A DNA stretch of 64,000 bases from Cupriavidus taiwanensis (GCF_900250115.1 NZ_LT984803.1:3437583-3501582); one strand, 5' to 3'. Shown: positions 1 through 8,794, counted from the first letter of the stretch. A program made the numbers and translations. The notes: generated by a model from the sequence alone, not told the origin.

Positions 1-2
1 CT

Positions 3-1748
3 AAGGAAAAAGGACACACAGTCGTCGAAATTTTCCAGGAGCGGGGGGCGTCAGCATTTGCACTCGAAAAAAGGCGACCTGAATTTGACCGCATGATTGC
101 TGCCGCACTATCCGACGCGAAGCCGTTTGACCTGATTGCTGTCCACATGCAGAGTAGATTCTACCGCCGAAATGCGGACCGAGAACTACTAGAGAGGCAA
201 CTGGAAAGCAAGGGTGTCCATCTGGTTACACTCGGCCAGCCTCGTCCGGAAGACGAAACGTCATCCTTTATCCTGCGAAATGTCACTGGAATTGTCGATG
301 AAGCTCAGAGCATTGCAAGCGGAAAACGTGTGGCGGAGTGCATGGCAGCAAGTGCCAAAGCCGGGTATTTTAACGGAGCAAGGCCTCCATATGGGTACAA
401 AACACAAGCGACAGACATCCCCGCTCGCAGCGGAGTAAAGAAGATTCTCGTAATCAACGAAGAAGAAGCGGTTATTGTCCGCCGAATCTTCGCGCTAGCG
501 CGATTTGGGAAGAGCGCCATGGTGATGGGGATGAAGCGAATCGCAGAGGAATTGAATGCAAACGGAATTCTTCGTCGAGGCACCCAATGGAACATCAGAT
601 ATGTTGAAGCAGTACTCAAGAATTCCGTTTATTACGGAAAGCTAATCACTTTTCGAAGAAACTCGAGAACAGGGGCGATTAATCCGCCTTCGAAATGGAT
701 TACCACAAAAGTTCCGCCGATACTGCCCAAGGCCGTTTTCGATGAGGTCCAAGGCAATCTAGCGAAACGAAGACCACCTAACACTGAAAATCGAGCGTCC
801 CAGGTACCTACGTTGCTAACGGGTCTACTTATCTGCAATCACTGCAAAAAAGGGTTGATGCTAATGACAGGCAAATCGGGCAAGTACAAATACTACCGCT
901 GCCTCTCCAAGCAAAAAATCAGCCCTGACGCATGTACCTGCCCAAACTTTCCGAAAGCCGAGTTGGAGAAAGTTGTACTCACTGCCGTGGTCGACCGAGT
1001 TCTAACTCCGCAACGCGTGAGTCACCTCATGGGCGAACTGGGAGAGCTTTGGAAAGACGCGAAGAAGCCTGATGCCGGACATCTGCGAACATTACGGACA
1101 CGAGTATCTGCCCTGGATAGCTCCTTGGCTCGCATCTACGAGGAGCTCGATAAAGAGCATCTTGACCTCGATTCATCGCTGCAAAACTTCATCCGTGCGA
1201 AGCAACAGGCGCGAGCAACGGTCATTGAAGAGTTGCGAGTGCTCGACGCACGCTTGCATCTTCCCTTCCGAAAGTTCGGATGTGACCAGATTGAAAGCTT
1301 CGTTGGGGCAGCAAAGACCACACTTAGTGACCCGGCCAACCCTATTGCAAGGCAATTCTTGCGCGCAGTGGTCACGGAAATTCGTGTGGATGCGAAGAAA
1401 TGCCGGATTCGGGGCAATCGAGCACAACTAGCGTCGGCCATTTCGCGTTGGAAAGGCAACGAAGAAGAAGTGCCCAGCGACGTATCAGATTGGCGCGCCC
1501 GGCTGGGATCGAACCAGCAACCCCTGCCTTCGGAGGGCAGTACTCTATCCATTGAGCTACGGGCGCACAGGACGGTTTTGCAACCGGTTTTGCGGGTACA
1601 GCGGTTGCGGCGGGCGAATGCCGCCGCAGGAAAGTCGCATAGGATACCGCTTTTGCCCGGCGCCGTCCATGCGGGGCCGCCACGGGCGCCGGGGAACGTC
1701 TCGCAACCGCCGCTTTTTGGCACTGGCAGGGGGTCTTTGGCGCTATAA
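3..1748 (+). CDS. Large serine recombinase, 5' partial, reading through a tRNA gene
   Basis: The reading frame is open from base 3, so the gene begins left of the window and the N-terminal catalytic serine is not visible. The visible part starts in the resolvase domain (RGASAF, then RPEFDRM). A recombinase domain follows, with GYFNGARPPYGY and repeated helices. A zinc ribbon (CNHC, then cysteines in YRC and CTC) lies about residues 247-285 counted from the ATG at 93, and a helical C-terminal part follows. This is the large serine integrase/transposon recombinase architecture. The frame does not stop before the tRNA at 1491; it reads through it in antisense and stops at 1746-1748, so the last 80 or so residues are probably host-derived. 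Base composition is clearly lower in GC than the DNA right of 1567, consistent with transfer. Which element it mobilises is outside the window. Confidence 0.85.
   Translation, partial: KEKGHTVVEIFQERGASAFALEKRRPEFDRMIAAALSDAKPFDLIAVHMQSRFYRRNADRELLERQLESKGVHLVTLGQPRPEDETSSFILRNVTGIVDEAQSIASGKRVAECMAASAKAGYFNGARPPYGYKTQATDIPARSGVKKILVINEEEAVIVRRIFALARFGKSAMVMGMKRIAEELNANGILRRGTQWNIRYVEAVLKNSVYYGKLITFRRNSRTGAINPPSKWITTKVPPILPKAVFDEVQGNLAKRRPPNTENRASQVPTLLTGLLICNHCKKGLMLMTGKSGKYKYYRCLSKQKISPDACTCPNFPKAELEKVVLTAVVDRVLTPQRVSHLMGELGELWKDAKKPDAGHLRTLRTRVSALDSSLARIYEELDKEHLDLDSSLQNFIRAKQQARATVIEELRVLDARLHLPFRKFGCDQIESFVGAAKTTLSDPANPIARQFLRAVVTEIRVDAKKCRIRGNRAQLASAISRWKGNEEEVPSDVSDWRARLGSNQQPLPSEGSTLSIELRAHRTVLQPVLRVQRLRRANAAAGKSHRIPLLPGAVHAGPPRAPGNVSQPPLFGTGRGSLAL
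1491..1566 (-). tRNA. tRNA-Arg (anticodon CCG)
   Basis: On the minus strand the sequence folds as a complete 76-nt tRNA. The acceptor stem GCGCCCG pairs with CGGGCGC, followed by discriminator G and an encoded CCA. The anticodon stem CTGCC/GGCAG carries the loop CTCCGAA, giving anticodon CCG (arginine CGG codons). The T-loop region contains GGTTCGATCCC. Its 3' end faces the recombinase gene, the classic position for an integrated element at a tRNA 3' end. Confidence 0.95.
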
Positions 1749-1749
1749 T
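1717..1749 (+). promoter_or_regulatory. Possible promoter before the cytochrome c leader
   Basis: A perfect TATAAT lies at 1744-1749. The nearest -35-like hexamer, TTGGCA at 1717-1722, is 21 bases away, which is too far for an ideal sigma-70 promoter. Transcription would start near 1757, at the beginning of a stable closing helix. Assigned on sequence alone. Confidence 0.35.
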
Positions 1750-1757
1750 CGCCAGCT

Positions 1758-1879
1758 ATTTGCGTCAAATCGTGCCCTGCGCGCCGTCGGCGCAACGAGT
1801 CGACCGGGGTCAAATCCGGGCGGCTGGTTGTCGGCGACAATCGGGCCCCGGTCCGGGAGACAGTCCGAGGTACGCAAAT
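1758..1879 (+). ncRNA. Candidate structured RNA or leader, identity unknown
   Basis: The segment is bounded by an exact 8-bp complement, ATTTGCGT (1758-1765) with ACGCAAAT (1872-1879). Inside it, GACCGGGG (1802-1809) pairs with CCCCGGTC (1846-1853). Hairpins form at 1781-1793 (GCGCC/GGCGC) and 1828-1840 (TTGTC/GACAA). It starts about nine bases after a TATAAT. A competing pairing, CCCTGCG (1775-1781) with CGCAGGG (1907-1913), would make a longer RNA of about 6S RNA size. It could be a free small RNA or the leader of the cytochrome gene at 2031. I do not recognise the family. The remaining bases to 2030 hold no convincing gene. Confidence 0.3.
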
Positions 1880-2030
1880 GGCAACAGACCCAAGTCAGGC
1901 AAGGGCCGCAGGGGAGCGCGGGCGGTCCGGATGGGGCCGGACAGTGGTCAGCGAAAGGCCACGCCAGGGCCAGAAAAAGCAAGCCGAACGTAAGCGGCCA
2001 GAAGGTTTCCTGCAAAACTGAGAGTTCTGT

Positions 2031-2930
2031 ATGAGCGACGTCCACAACGAACACCACGAGCACGAGTCTCCCATCAAAACCCCGAAGCAGTTGATCGCAG
2101 TCGTGATCGCGGCGTTCCTGGTGCCGATCATCGTGATCATCCTGCTGGTCAACTTTGTCGGACACGGCTCGACCGAAAGCGCCGGTGCCAGCACCACCGC
2201 CGAAGCGGTCAACGATCGCATCAGGCCGGTCGCCTCGCTCGAAATCAAGGACCCCAACGCGCCGCGCGTGTTCAAGACCGGCGAACAGGTCTACAAGGAA
2301 ATCTGTGCCGCCTGCCACGCCACCGGCGCGGCGGGTGCGCCCAAGTACGGTAGCGCCGGCGACTGGACCGCGCGCATCGGCCAGGGCCTTGACGGCCTGA
2401 TGAAGTCGGTGCTCAACGGCAAGGGCGCGATGCCGCCGCGCGCCGGCAGCACGCCTGACGACTACACCGACTACGAACTGGCCCGCGCCGTGGTCTACAT
2501 GGCCGACGCCGGCGGCGCCAAGTTCCCCGAGCCGGCTGCCCCGGCCGCTGCCGCGCCGGCCACGGCTGCAGCCCCTGAAGCCGCCGCTCCCGCTGCTGCG
2601 GCCGCGCCGGCCCCTGCTGCGCCGGCGGCTCCGGCTGCCGCCGCAGCACCCGCACCGGCCGCCACCGCTGCCGCGCCGGCAGCCGCGTCGGCGGAAGTGG
2701 GCAAGAAGGTCTACGAACAGGTGTGTGCGGCCTGTCACGCCGCCGGCGTGGCCGGTGCGCCGAAGTTCGGCGACAAGGCCGCCTGGGCGCCGCGCCTGAA
2801 GGAAGGCATGGATGCGGTCCACAACTTCGCGCTCAAGGGCAAGGGCGTGATGCCGCCCAAGGGCGGCTATGCCGGCCCGGACGCCGACGTGATCGCCGCC
2901 TCGGACTACATGGCCAACGCCGCCAAATAA
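2031..2930 (+). CDS. Membrane-anchored diheme cytochrome c (cytochrome c5 type)
   Basis: A 299-residue protein with a short charged N-terminus (His/Glu rich), one transmembrane segment (about residues 20-45), and two c-type heme domains. The domains carry CAACH at residues 92-96 and 232-236 and are joined by an Ala/Pro-rich linker (about 168-222). Both domains have the same pattern, CAACHA followed by AGAPK and later GAMPP or GVMPP, whose methionine is the likely second heme ligand. This suggests internal duplication. The family transfers electrons at the periplasmic face of the inner membrane, often to terminal oxidases or nitrogen-oxide reductases; the partner here is not shown. Translation starts at the ATG at 2031 with only a weak ribosome site (GAGAG). 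A terminator follows directly. Confidence 0.88.
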   Translation: MSDVHNEHHEHESPIKTPKQLIAVVIAAFLVPIIVIILLVNFVGHGSTESAGASTTAEAVNDRIRPVASLEIKDPNAPRVFKTGEQVYKEICAACHATGAAGAPKYGSAGDWTARIGQGLDGLMKSVLNGKGAMPPRAGSTPDDYTDYELARAVVYMADAGGAKFPEPAAPAAAAPATAAAPEAAAPAAAAAPAPAAPAAPAAAAAPAPAATAAAPAAASAEVGKKVYEQVCAACHAAGVAGAPKFGDKAAWAPRLKEGMDAVHNFALKGKGVMPPKGGYAGPDADVIAASDYMANAAK

Positions 2931-2946
2931 GCCGGCTCCGCCGCAT

Positions 2947-2977
2947 AAAAAAACCGCGCATTCTGCGCGGTTTTTTT
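2947..2977. terminator. Bidirectional intrinsic terminator
   Basis: An A-run, then CCGCGCA, a TTC loop, TGCGCGG and a T-run. The symmetry serves both the cytochrome gene (plus) and hemN (minus), which converge here. Confidence 0.9.
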
Positions 2978-3008
2978 ATGCCCGCCCCGTGGGCGGGACG
3001 GTTGCGCG

Positions 3009-4481
3009 CTACACCACGCGCGAGTAGCGGGGCACGAAGCGGATCGGCTGGGCGCCATCGTTGGCGGCGCGGTTACCGCTGTCGACCGGCCGGGCGGCGT
3101 CGTCGCGCAGGTAGCGGTCGAACGCCATCGCCACGCGGCGCACCAGCAGCCGGCCCAGCGGCGTCACGGTGATGCGGCCGGGCTCGCAGCGCACCAGCCC
3201 GTCCGCGGCCAGGCGGTCGAGGTCGGCCAGTTCTGCAGAGAACGTCCGGTTGAAATCGATGCCATGCCGCGCCTCGATCACCGGCAGCTCGAGCACCCCA
3301 TTGCACATCAGGTCGCCGATGATCTCGCGGCGCAGGTGATCGTCGGCCGTCATCGCGACGCCGCGCGCCAGCGGCAGGCGGCCGTGGTCGAGCGCACCGT
3401 AGTATTCGTCGAGCGTGCGCGCGTTCTGGACGTAGCGCCCGGCGATCGCGCCGATGGCCGAGATGCCGAGTCCGACCTGGTCATAGCCGGCGTGGGTCGA
3501 ATAGCCCTGGAAGTTGCGCTGCAGCCGGCCCTCGCGCTGGGCCACGGCGAGGTCGTCGTTGGGCAGCGCGAAGTGGTCCATGCCGATATAGACGTAGCCC
3601 TCGGCGGTCAGCCGCTCGATAGTCGAGACCAGGATGTCGAGCTTCTCGCCGGCCGGCGGCAATGCGTTTTCGTCGATGCGGCGCTGCGGCTTGAACACAT
3701 GCGGCAGATGCGCGTAGCTGTAGACCGAAAGCCGGTCGGGGCGCAGCGCCAGCACCTGGTCGATGGTGCGGGCAAAGCGCGCCGCGGTCTGGTGCGGCAG
3801 GCCATAGATCAGGTCCAGGCTGACCGAGCGGAAGCCCAGCGCGCGCGCGGCATCGACCACGGCGCGGGTCTCCTCGAATGGCTGGATGCGGTGGATGGCC
3901 TGCTGCACCTCGGGGTCGAAATCCTGCACGCCCAGGCTGACGCGGTTGAAGCCCAGCTCGGCCAGCAGCGCCATGCGGTCATGGTCGACGCGGCGCGGGT
4001 CGATCTCGATCGAGTGCTCGCCCTCCGCCGCCAGCGCGAAATGCGTGTTCAGCAGCGCCATCACGCGACGCATTTCTTCCGGGTTCAGGAAGGTCGGCGT
4101 GCCGCCGCCCCAGTGCGACTGGATCACCTGCCGGCGCTGGCCCAGCCGTCCGGCCACCAGCGCCATCTCGCGGCCCAGGTAGCTGACATAGCGTGCACTG
4201 CGGCCGTGGTCGCGGGTGATGATCTTGTTGCAGCCACAGTAGTAGCAGATGTTCTCGCAGAACGGGATATGCAGGTACAGCGACAGCGGCGCCGGCGCGT
4301 TGGCGCGGCAGGCGTCCAGCGCGTCGTGGTACAGCGACAGCTCGGGGCCGTTGTGGAAGCGGTCGGCGGTCGGGTACGAGGTATAGCGCGGGCCGTTGCC
4401 GTCGATGCGCCCGGCCAGCGCGCGGAAGTCGGAGAGTGCGCCGCGGTCGAGCGCGGGGGAAGTCATGGCAGACGGATTCAT
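3009..4481 (-). CDS. hemN: Oxygen-independent coproporphyrinogen III oxidase
   Basis: A 490-residue radical SAM enzyme that decarboxylates coproporphyrinogen III to protoporphyrinogen IX without oxygen, in the cytoplasm, for heme synthesis. The iron-sulfur motif is [10 protein letters not shown], with Cys at about 75, 79 and 82 plus Cys84, as in HemN. It is preceded by [13 protein letters not shown] and followed by [10 protein letters not shown] and the C-terminal HemN domain (QGYSTHAG, then GISAIG). Length matches true HemN (about 455-490) rather than the shorter HemW. A second ATG five codons in (4466) could be the start. An FNR-like box lies about 60-75 bases upstream, fitting induction at low oxygen. 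It converges on the cytochrome c gene and is divergent from the solute-binding protein gene. Confidence 0.95.
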   Translation of the reverse strand: MNPSAMTSPALDRGALSDFRALAGRIDGNGPRYTSYPTADRFHNGPELSLYHDALDACRANAPAPLSLYLHIPFCENICYYCGCNKIITRDHGRSARYVSYLGREMALVAGRLGQRRQVIQSHWGGGTPTFLNPEEMRRVMALLNTHFALAAEGEHSIEIDPRRVDHDRMALLAELGFNRVSLGVQDFDPEVQQAIHRIQPFEETRAVVDAARALGFRSVSLDLIYGLPHQTAARFARTIDQVLALRPDRLSVYSYAHLPHVFKPQRRIDENALPPAGEKLDILVSTIERLTAEGYVYIGMDHFALPNDDLAVAQREGRLQRNFQGYSTHAGYDQVGLGISAIGAIAGRYVQNARTLDEYYGALDHGRLPLARGVAMTADDHLRREIIGDLMCNGVLELPVIEARHGIDFNRTFSAELADLDRLAADGLVRCEPGRITVTPLGRLLVRRVAMAFDRYLRDDAARPVDSGNRAANDGAQPIRFVPRYSRVV

Positions 4482-4541
4482 GGGGGCGCGGGGGAATAGG
4501 TGTGTGACACGTCATCGTAGGACCGGGCCCGCGCCTGCGGC

Positions 4542-4555
4542 TTGACCGCCGTCAA
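4542..4555. promoter_or_regulatory. FNR/Anr-like operator upstream of hemN
   Basis: TTGAC, four bases, GTCAA: a perfect dyad differing by one base per half from the FNR consensus TTGAT-N4-ATCAA. It sits between divergent hemN and the gene at 4677. Control of hemN by FNR-type regulators is known in other proteobacteria; its use here is inferred. Confidence 0.55.
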
Positions 4556-4676
4556 GGGCGGGCCTGAGTCCGCCGGCCCCGCCCTTGCAGCCATGCGCGC
4601 GTACGTCACATTGGCGTCATAGGTGGCGGGTACGCTGCGCGCCACCGCGCCCGCGCGTTCCGTCACCGTCCCAGCC

Positions 4677-5804
4677 ATGCCAAGTTGCCCCCGCCCCAAT
4701 CCGCCCTGGCCGTACCCACCGCTGCGCGACAACCCCCCGGCACCCACCGGCCGGCGCAGGCTGCTGGCCGCGACCGGCATGGCGCTGGCGCTGCCCGCGC
4801 TGTCTTCCCTGGCACAAGCGCCGCGCACGGTGGTGGTGGGGCATCTGCTCGACCGCAGCGGCGCGCAGTCCGACCTGGCGCGCGACTACCTGGCCGGCGC
4901 CAAGGTGATGTTCGACGCCGTCAACGCCGCCGGCGGCCCGGTGCGGATCCAGCATCTGGTGCGCGATGCGGACCCGGATCCGCGCCGCGCGCTGGCGCAG
5001 GCGGTGTCGCTGGCCGACACCGAACAGGCCGGGCTGCTGTTCGGCCCCGGCGACCGGCTGCTGCCGGTGCTGGCTTCATCGACCGAACTGTCCCGGCGCG
5101 GCATGCAGATCGTCGCGCCGCTGTCAGGGCTGGCGCTGGCCGCCGGCAATGTCTGGTTCACCCGGGCCGACTACCAGGCCGAACTGGACGCCGCCGCGCA
5201 ACAGCTGCGCGGCTACGGGCTGACGCACATCGCGCTGGCCGTGGCACCGGATTTCGCGGTGTCGTCGCTGGCCCGGCTGGAGGCGCAGACCGGCACCCGC
5301 GCGGTGCTGCTGGACGGCACCGGTGAAGCCGCGGCGCGGCGCATCGCGGCAACGCGCCCGGGCGCGGTGATCGTCGCCGGCGACACCCTGGCCTATGCCC
5401 AACTGGGCCGCGCGCTGGCGGCGCAGGGATGGTACGGCTTCCTGGTCGGCCTGTCCGCAGTCAGCGCCAATGCCGCGCGCGAGATCCTGGGCCGCGGCTA
5501 CGCCGGCGGGCTGGTGCTGACCCAGGTGGCGCCGGGCCCGCAGCAGGCTACCTTGCGGGTAGTGAAGGAACATGTGGCGCGCATGAAGCAGTACCTGGAC
5601 GAGCCGCCGTCGCCGGCGACGCTGGCCGGCTATATCGGCGCCGCCTGGCTGGCGCGGGCGCTGCAGGGCGGGCGCGCGGGCGGCCCGGACGAACTGCGGC
5701 GCGCGCTGCAGAGTCGCGTCGATGTGGGCGACTTCACGCTCGACTTCACGCGCGGGCAGCGCGGCTCGCAGTACGTCACGCTGGCGGTGTCGGGCGCGCG
5801 CTAG
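4677..5804 (+). CDS. Periplasmic solute-binding protein of the LivK/leucine-binding family
   Basis: A 375-residue product with an N-terminal export signal containing paired arginines (GRRRLLAATG, then a hydrophobic stretch ending SLAQA), so Tat or Sec export is likely. The mature part begins TVVVGHLLDRSGAQSDLARDYLAGAKVMFDAVN in family terms, the start of a type I periplasmic binding fold for branched-chain amino acids, amides or urea. No permease or ATPase gene adjoins it, so it is an orphan receptor or a sensor-type domain. I chose the ATG at 4677; an in-frame ATG at 4623 would add 18 unlikely residues. It is divergent from hemN. The ligand cannot be told from sequence. Confidence 0.75.
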   Translation: MPSCPRPNPPWPYPPLRDNPPAPTGRRRLLAATGMALALPALSSLAQAPRTVVVGHLLDRSGAQSDLARDYLAGAKVMFDAVNAAGGPVRIQHLVRDADPDPRRALAQAVSLADTEQAGLLFGPGDRLLPVLASSTELSRRGMQIVAPLSGLALAAGNVWFTRADYQAELDAAAQQLRGYGLTHIALAVAPDFAVSSLARLEAQTGTRAVLLDGTGEAAARRIAATRPGAVIVAGDTLAYAQLGRALAAQGWYGFLVGLSAVSANAAREILGRGYAGGLVLTQVAPGPQQATLRVVKEHVARMKQYLDEPPSPATLAGYIGAAWLARALQGGRAGGPDELRRALQSRVDVGDFTLDFTRGQRGSQYVTLAVSGAR

Positions 5805-5816
5805 CGCTGCGACGGC

Positions 5817-7913
5817 TCAGCCGGCCACCGCCTTGCCGCCATTGCCGAGCAGCGCCTTGAGCGCGCCGAGGCGGTCCTTGGGGCTCATCGCCGGGGTCGC
5901 ATCAACCGGTGCGGGCGCCTGTTCCAGCTTCATCTCGCCGATAAAGCGCGACGGCTGGCACGAATAGGTCTCGCGCGCGCGCTTGCGCTTCTTGCACCAG
6001 CTGACATGCAGGCTGCGCTGCGCGCGCGTGATGCCCACGTACATCAGGCGCCGCTCTTCCTCGATCTTCTCGTCGCTCATGTCCTCGTCCTCGCGGCAGT
6101 GAGGCAGGATGCCCTCCTCCACGCCGACCAGGAACACGTGCGGATATTCCAGGCCTTTGGAGGCATGCAGCGTAGACAGCCGCACGGCGTCGGGATCTTC
6201 CTCGCGTCCTTCGAGCATGCTCATCAGCGCCACGGTCTGCGTCAGTTCGAGCAGGTTCTTGCCGTCGCTGCCGAAGCCGTCGGCGTTGTCATAGCCGGTG
6301 GCTTCCTCGCCCTCGGCCGCTTCCGGCTTGGTGCCCTTGCGCTTGAGCCATTCGAGGAACTCCAGCGTATTGGTCCAGCGCGACTGCGCCTGGCGCTCGT
6401 CGAAACTGTCGTAAAGATAGGCCTCGTAATGGATGCCGGCCATCAGGTCGTCAAGCACTTCGGTAGCCGGGTCCTTGGCCGCGCGCTCGGCCAGCCGCAC
6501 CATCGATTCGCAGAACACGCGCAGCGGCTCCAGCTGGCGCGGCTGCAACTTGCCCTCGATGCCGCCCATCATCGCCGCTTCGAACAGCGACACCTTGGCC
6601 TGCCCGGCGAAGGTGCCCAGCACTTCGAGCGTGGTGTTGCCGACGCCGCGCCGCGGCGTGGTGATCGCGCGGATAAAGGCGGGATCGTCGTCGGGATTGG
6701 CGATCAGGCGCAGGTAGGCGCAGATGTCCTTGATCTCGGCCTTGTCGAAGAAGCTCTGGCCACCCGACAGCACGTAGGGAATGCGCTCGCGCCGCAGAAT
6801 CTGCTCGAACAGCCGCGCCTGGTGGTTGCCGCGGTACAGGATGGCGTAGTCGCGGAACTGCGCGCGGCGCTCGAACTTGTGCGCCGACAGGCGGAACACC
6901 ACCGACTCGGCCTCGTGCTCCTCATCGTTCATCGGGTGGATGGCGATCGGGTCGCCCATGCCGTGCTCGCTCCACAGCTTCTTGTCGAACAGCTTGGGAT
7001 TGTTGGCGATGACCGCGTTGGCCGCTTCCAGGATGCGCACGGTGGAGCGGTAGTTCTGCTCCAGCTTGATTACCTTGAGGTCGGGGAAGTCGGTCTGCAG
7101 CCCGCGCAGGTTGTCCAGCGTGGCACCGCGCCAGCCGTAGATAGCCTGGTCGTCGTCACCCACCGCGGTGAAGGCCGGCGCGCGCAGATGCGAGCCCCCT
7201 GCGAGCAGCTTGAGCAGCTGGTACTGGCAGGCGTTGGTGTCCTGGTATTCGTCGACCAGGAAGTAGCGCAACCGGTTCTGCCATTTCAGCTGTACCGCCT
7301 CATTGCGCGCGAACAGTTCTGCCGGCAGGCGGATCAGGTCGTCGAAATCCACCGCCTGGTAGGCGTTCAGCGTGGCGACGTAGTTGCGGTAGACCAGCGC
7401 GGCCTGGTGATCGTCGGCATTGGCGGCCTGCGCGATCGCGGCCTCGGGATCGACCATGCCGTTCTTCCACAGCGAGATCGTGCCCTGCACGCCGCGGATC
7501 AGCTTCTTGTCGGTGGTGCCGAGCTGCTCCTGGATCAGGCCGAAGCAGTCGTCCGAATCCATGATCGAAAACTGCGGCTTCAGGCCGACGTGCTCCGCCT
7601 CCATGCGCAGGATCTGCACGCCCAGCGAGTGGAAGGTGCAGACCGTCAGCTGCTTGAGCGGGATGCGCTTGCCGTCGCGCGTGGTCTTGCCTTCCATCAG
7701 CTTGCCGATGCGCTCCTGCATCTCCTTGGCCGCCTTGTTGGTGAAGGTAACGGCGGCGATATGGCGCGGCTCGAAGCCCTTGTCCTCGATCAGGTGCGCG
7801 ATCTTCTGCGTGATCACGCGGGTCTTGCCGGAGCCCGCCCCGGCCAGCACCAGGCAAGGCCCGTCCAGGTAACGGACGGCTTCGGATTGGGCGGGGTTCA
7901 GGCCATGAGTCAT
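5817..7913 (-). CDS. rep: ATP-dependent DNA helicase Rep (UvrD/Rep superfamily 1)
   Basis: A 698-residue superfamily 1A 3'-5' helicase that unwinds DNA and clears proteins ahead of replication forks. Motifs in order: Q-motif region LNPAQSEAV, Walker A GAGSGKT (25-31), TFTNKAAKEM (motif Ia), VDEYQDTN (motif II), GDDDQAIYGWRGA (motif III), QNYRS (motif IV), LSTLHASKGLEY (motif V) and VGITRAQ (motif VI). Length and the C-terminal SWCKKRKRARE segment fit Rep better than the longer UvrD or PcrA. It stops 12 bases after the convergent solute-binding gene. Confidence 0.92.
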   Translation of the reverse strand: MTHGLNPAQSEAVRYLDGPCLVLAGAGSGKTRVITQKIAHLIEDKGFEPRHIAAVTFTNKAAKEMQERIGKLMEGKTTRDGKRIPLKQLTVCTFHSLGVQILRMEAEHVGLKPQFSIMDSDDCFGLIQEQLGTTDKKLIRGVQGTISLWKNGMVDPEAAIAQAANADDHQAALVYRNYVATLNAYQAVDFDDLIRLPAELFARNEAVQLKWQNRLRYFLVDEYQDTNACQYQLLKLLAGGSHLRAPAFTAVGDDDQAIYGWRGATLDNLRGLQTDFPDLKVIKLEQNYRSTVRILEAANAVIANNPKLFDKKLWSEHGMGDPIAIHPMNDEEHEAESVVFRLSAHKFERRAQFRDYAILYRGNHQARLFEQILRRERIPYVLSGGQSFFDKAEIKDICAYLRLIANPDDDPAFIRAITTPRRGVGNTTLEVLGTFAGQAKVSLFEAAMMGGIEGKLQPRQLEPLRVFCESMVRLAERAAKDPATEVLDDLMAGIHYEAYLYDSFDERQAQSRWTNTLEFLEWLKRKGTKPEAAEGEEATGYDNADGFGSDGKNLLELTQTVALMSMLEGREEDPDAVRLSTLHASKGLEYPHVFLVGVEEGILPHCREDEDMSDEKIEEERRLMYVGITRAQRSLHVSWCKKRKRARETYSCQPSRFIGEMKLEQAPAPVDATPAMSPKDRLGALKALLGNGGKAVAG

Positions 7914-8185
7914 GCGGGGCGGGCGTTCGGGGAGGCAGCGGAATCGACGGAAAAAGCGGGGATTGCCGGCATCCCGTCACCCGGGCCTGCGGCAAAGCTG
8001 CCGATGTTAACACGCTCGCCGCGGCGGGTCAGTCAGCGCAAGCCGCGAGCGCGGGCGCGGCTGTGTCACCGGCGTAACACTTCGTAAAGACTGGAGCCAA
8101 TGGCATATCGCGACACTCTAACCAGTGTGTCCCCCGGTCCGCCGGATCGCTTGGGCATGCACAAATCATCACATCGGAGCCAACA

Positions 8186-8413
8186 ATGAAAACCATGCAA
8201 ACTTTGACCAAGGTGACCCTGATCGGCATGACGGTCGCGGCCTTTGCCGGTTGCGCGGACATGACCCCGAAACAACGTAACACCGCCATCGGCGCCGGTG
8301 CCGGCGCGGTGGGCGGCGCCGTCCTGACCGACGGTAGCGCGCTGGGTACGCTGGGCGGCGCGGCCGTGGGCGGCGTGATCGGCAACGTGGTCACCGACGA
8401 CAAGAAGAAGTAA
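8186..8413 (+). CDS. Small glycine-zipper lipoprotein (OsmB-like)
   Basis: A 75-residue protein with a lipoprotein signal ending AAFAGC; Cys23 is the expected lipidation site. A glycine-zipper segment (repeated GAGAGAVGGAV and GGAAVGGVIG patterns) follows, then a lysine-rich tail. OsmB and related 2TM glycine-zipper proteins sit in the outer membrane and respond to envelope or osmotic stress; the role here is inferred. A ribosome site (GGAGC) precedes the ATG. The 270 bases between it and rep hold no other recognisable gene. Confidence 0.75.
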   Translation: MKTMQTLTKVTLIGMTVAAFAGCADMTPKQRNTAIGAGAGAVGGAVLTDGSALGTLGGAAVGGVIGNVVTDDKKK

Positions 8414-8465
8414 GGCCGGCGTGCAGCGGCGGGTACGGTACCGGAAGGCAGGCTCTGGCCTTGGT

Positions 8466-8494
8466 TTGACAAAGGCCGGGGCCTCCCGTACATT
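8466..8494 (+). promoter_or_regulatory. Sigma-70 promoter of the gcv operon
   Basis: TTGACA at 8466-8471, a 17-base spacer and TACATT at 8489-8494. The predicted start near 8501 coincides with the first base of the glycine riboswitch. Confidence 0.8.
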
Positions 8495-8500
8495 GCGCGC

Positions 8501-8726
8501 ATCCGACCGGGAGAGCGCGCATCGCTTGCGCCGCCGAAGGGGTATCACCCGAAAACTCTCAGGCACCACGGACCGGTCGGATCGGCATGCAACATGCACA
8601 CGATGCATGCCGCACTCTGGAGAGCGGCACCCGCCATTCGTGGCGAGCGTGCCCACCGAAGGGGCGCGCGAGCCTGGGTCCACCGGATCCGCCTCGTAAT
8701 CTCTCAGGTATCGAGGACAGAGGGGT
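8501..8726 (+). promoter_or_regulatory. Tandem glycine riboswitch
   Basis: Two aptamers with the glycine-riboswitch signature. The first (8501-8584) has GGGAGAG, then GCCGAAGGGG, then AACTCTCAGGCA, closed by ATCCGACCGG pairing with CCGGTCGGAT. The second (about 8613-8726) has GGAGAG, ACCGAAGGGGCG, ATCTCTCAGGTA and GAGGACAGAGGGG. The pair precedes the glycine cleavage genes, as expected for a switch that turns on gcv expression when glycine is abundant. A terminator hairpin follows directly. Confidence 0.93.
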
Positions 8727-8794
8727 CATCCGCCGCAGCGGATTGCTGGCCATATCGGCGAGCGATGGTTGCGGCGGATGGCCCTTTTCGTTTT
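8727..8794 (+). terminator. Riboswitch-controlled terminator (expression platform)
   Basis: CATCCGCCGCA (8727-8737) pairs exactly with TGCGGCGGATG (8770-8780), followed by a T-rich tract (CCCTTTTCGTTTT). It lies between the second aptamer and gcvT, so ligand binding probably prevents its formation. The mechanism is inferred from position. Confidence 0.75.

Noticed and set aside
1804..1820. A T-arm-like hairpin suggesting a tRNA or tmRNA
   Set aside because: The acceptor stem and D and anticodon arms do not form; the helix is explained better by the larger fold.
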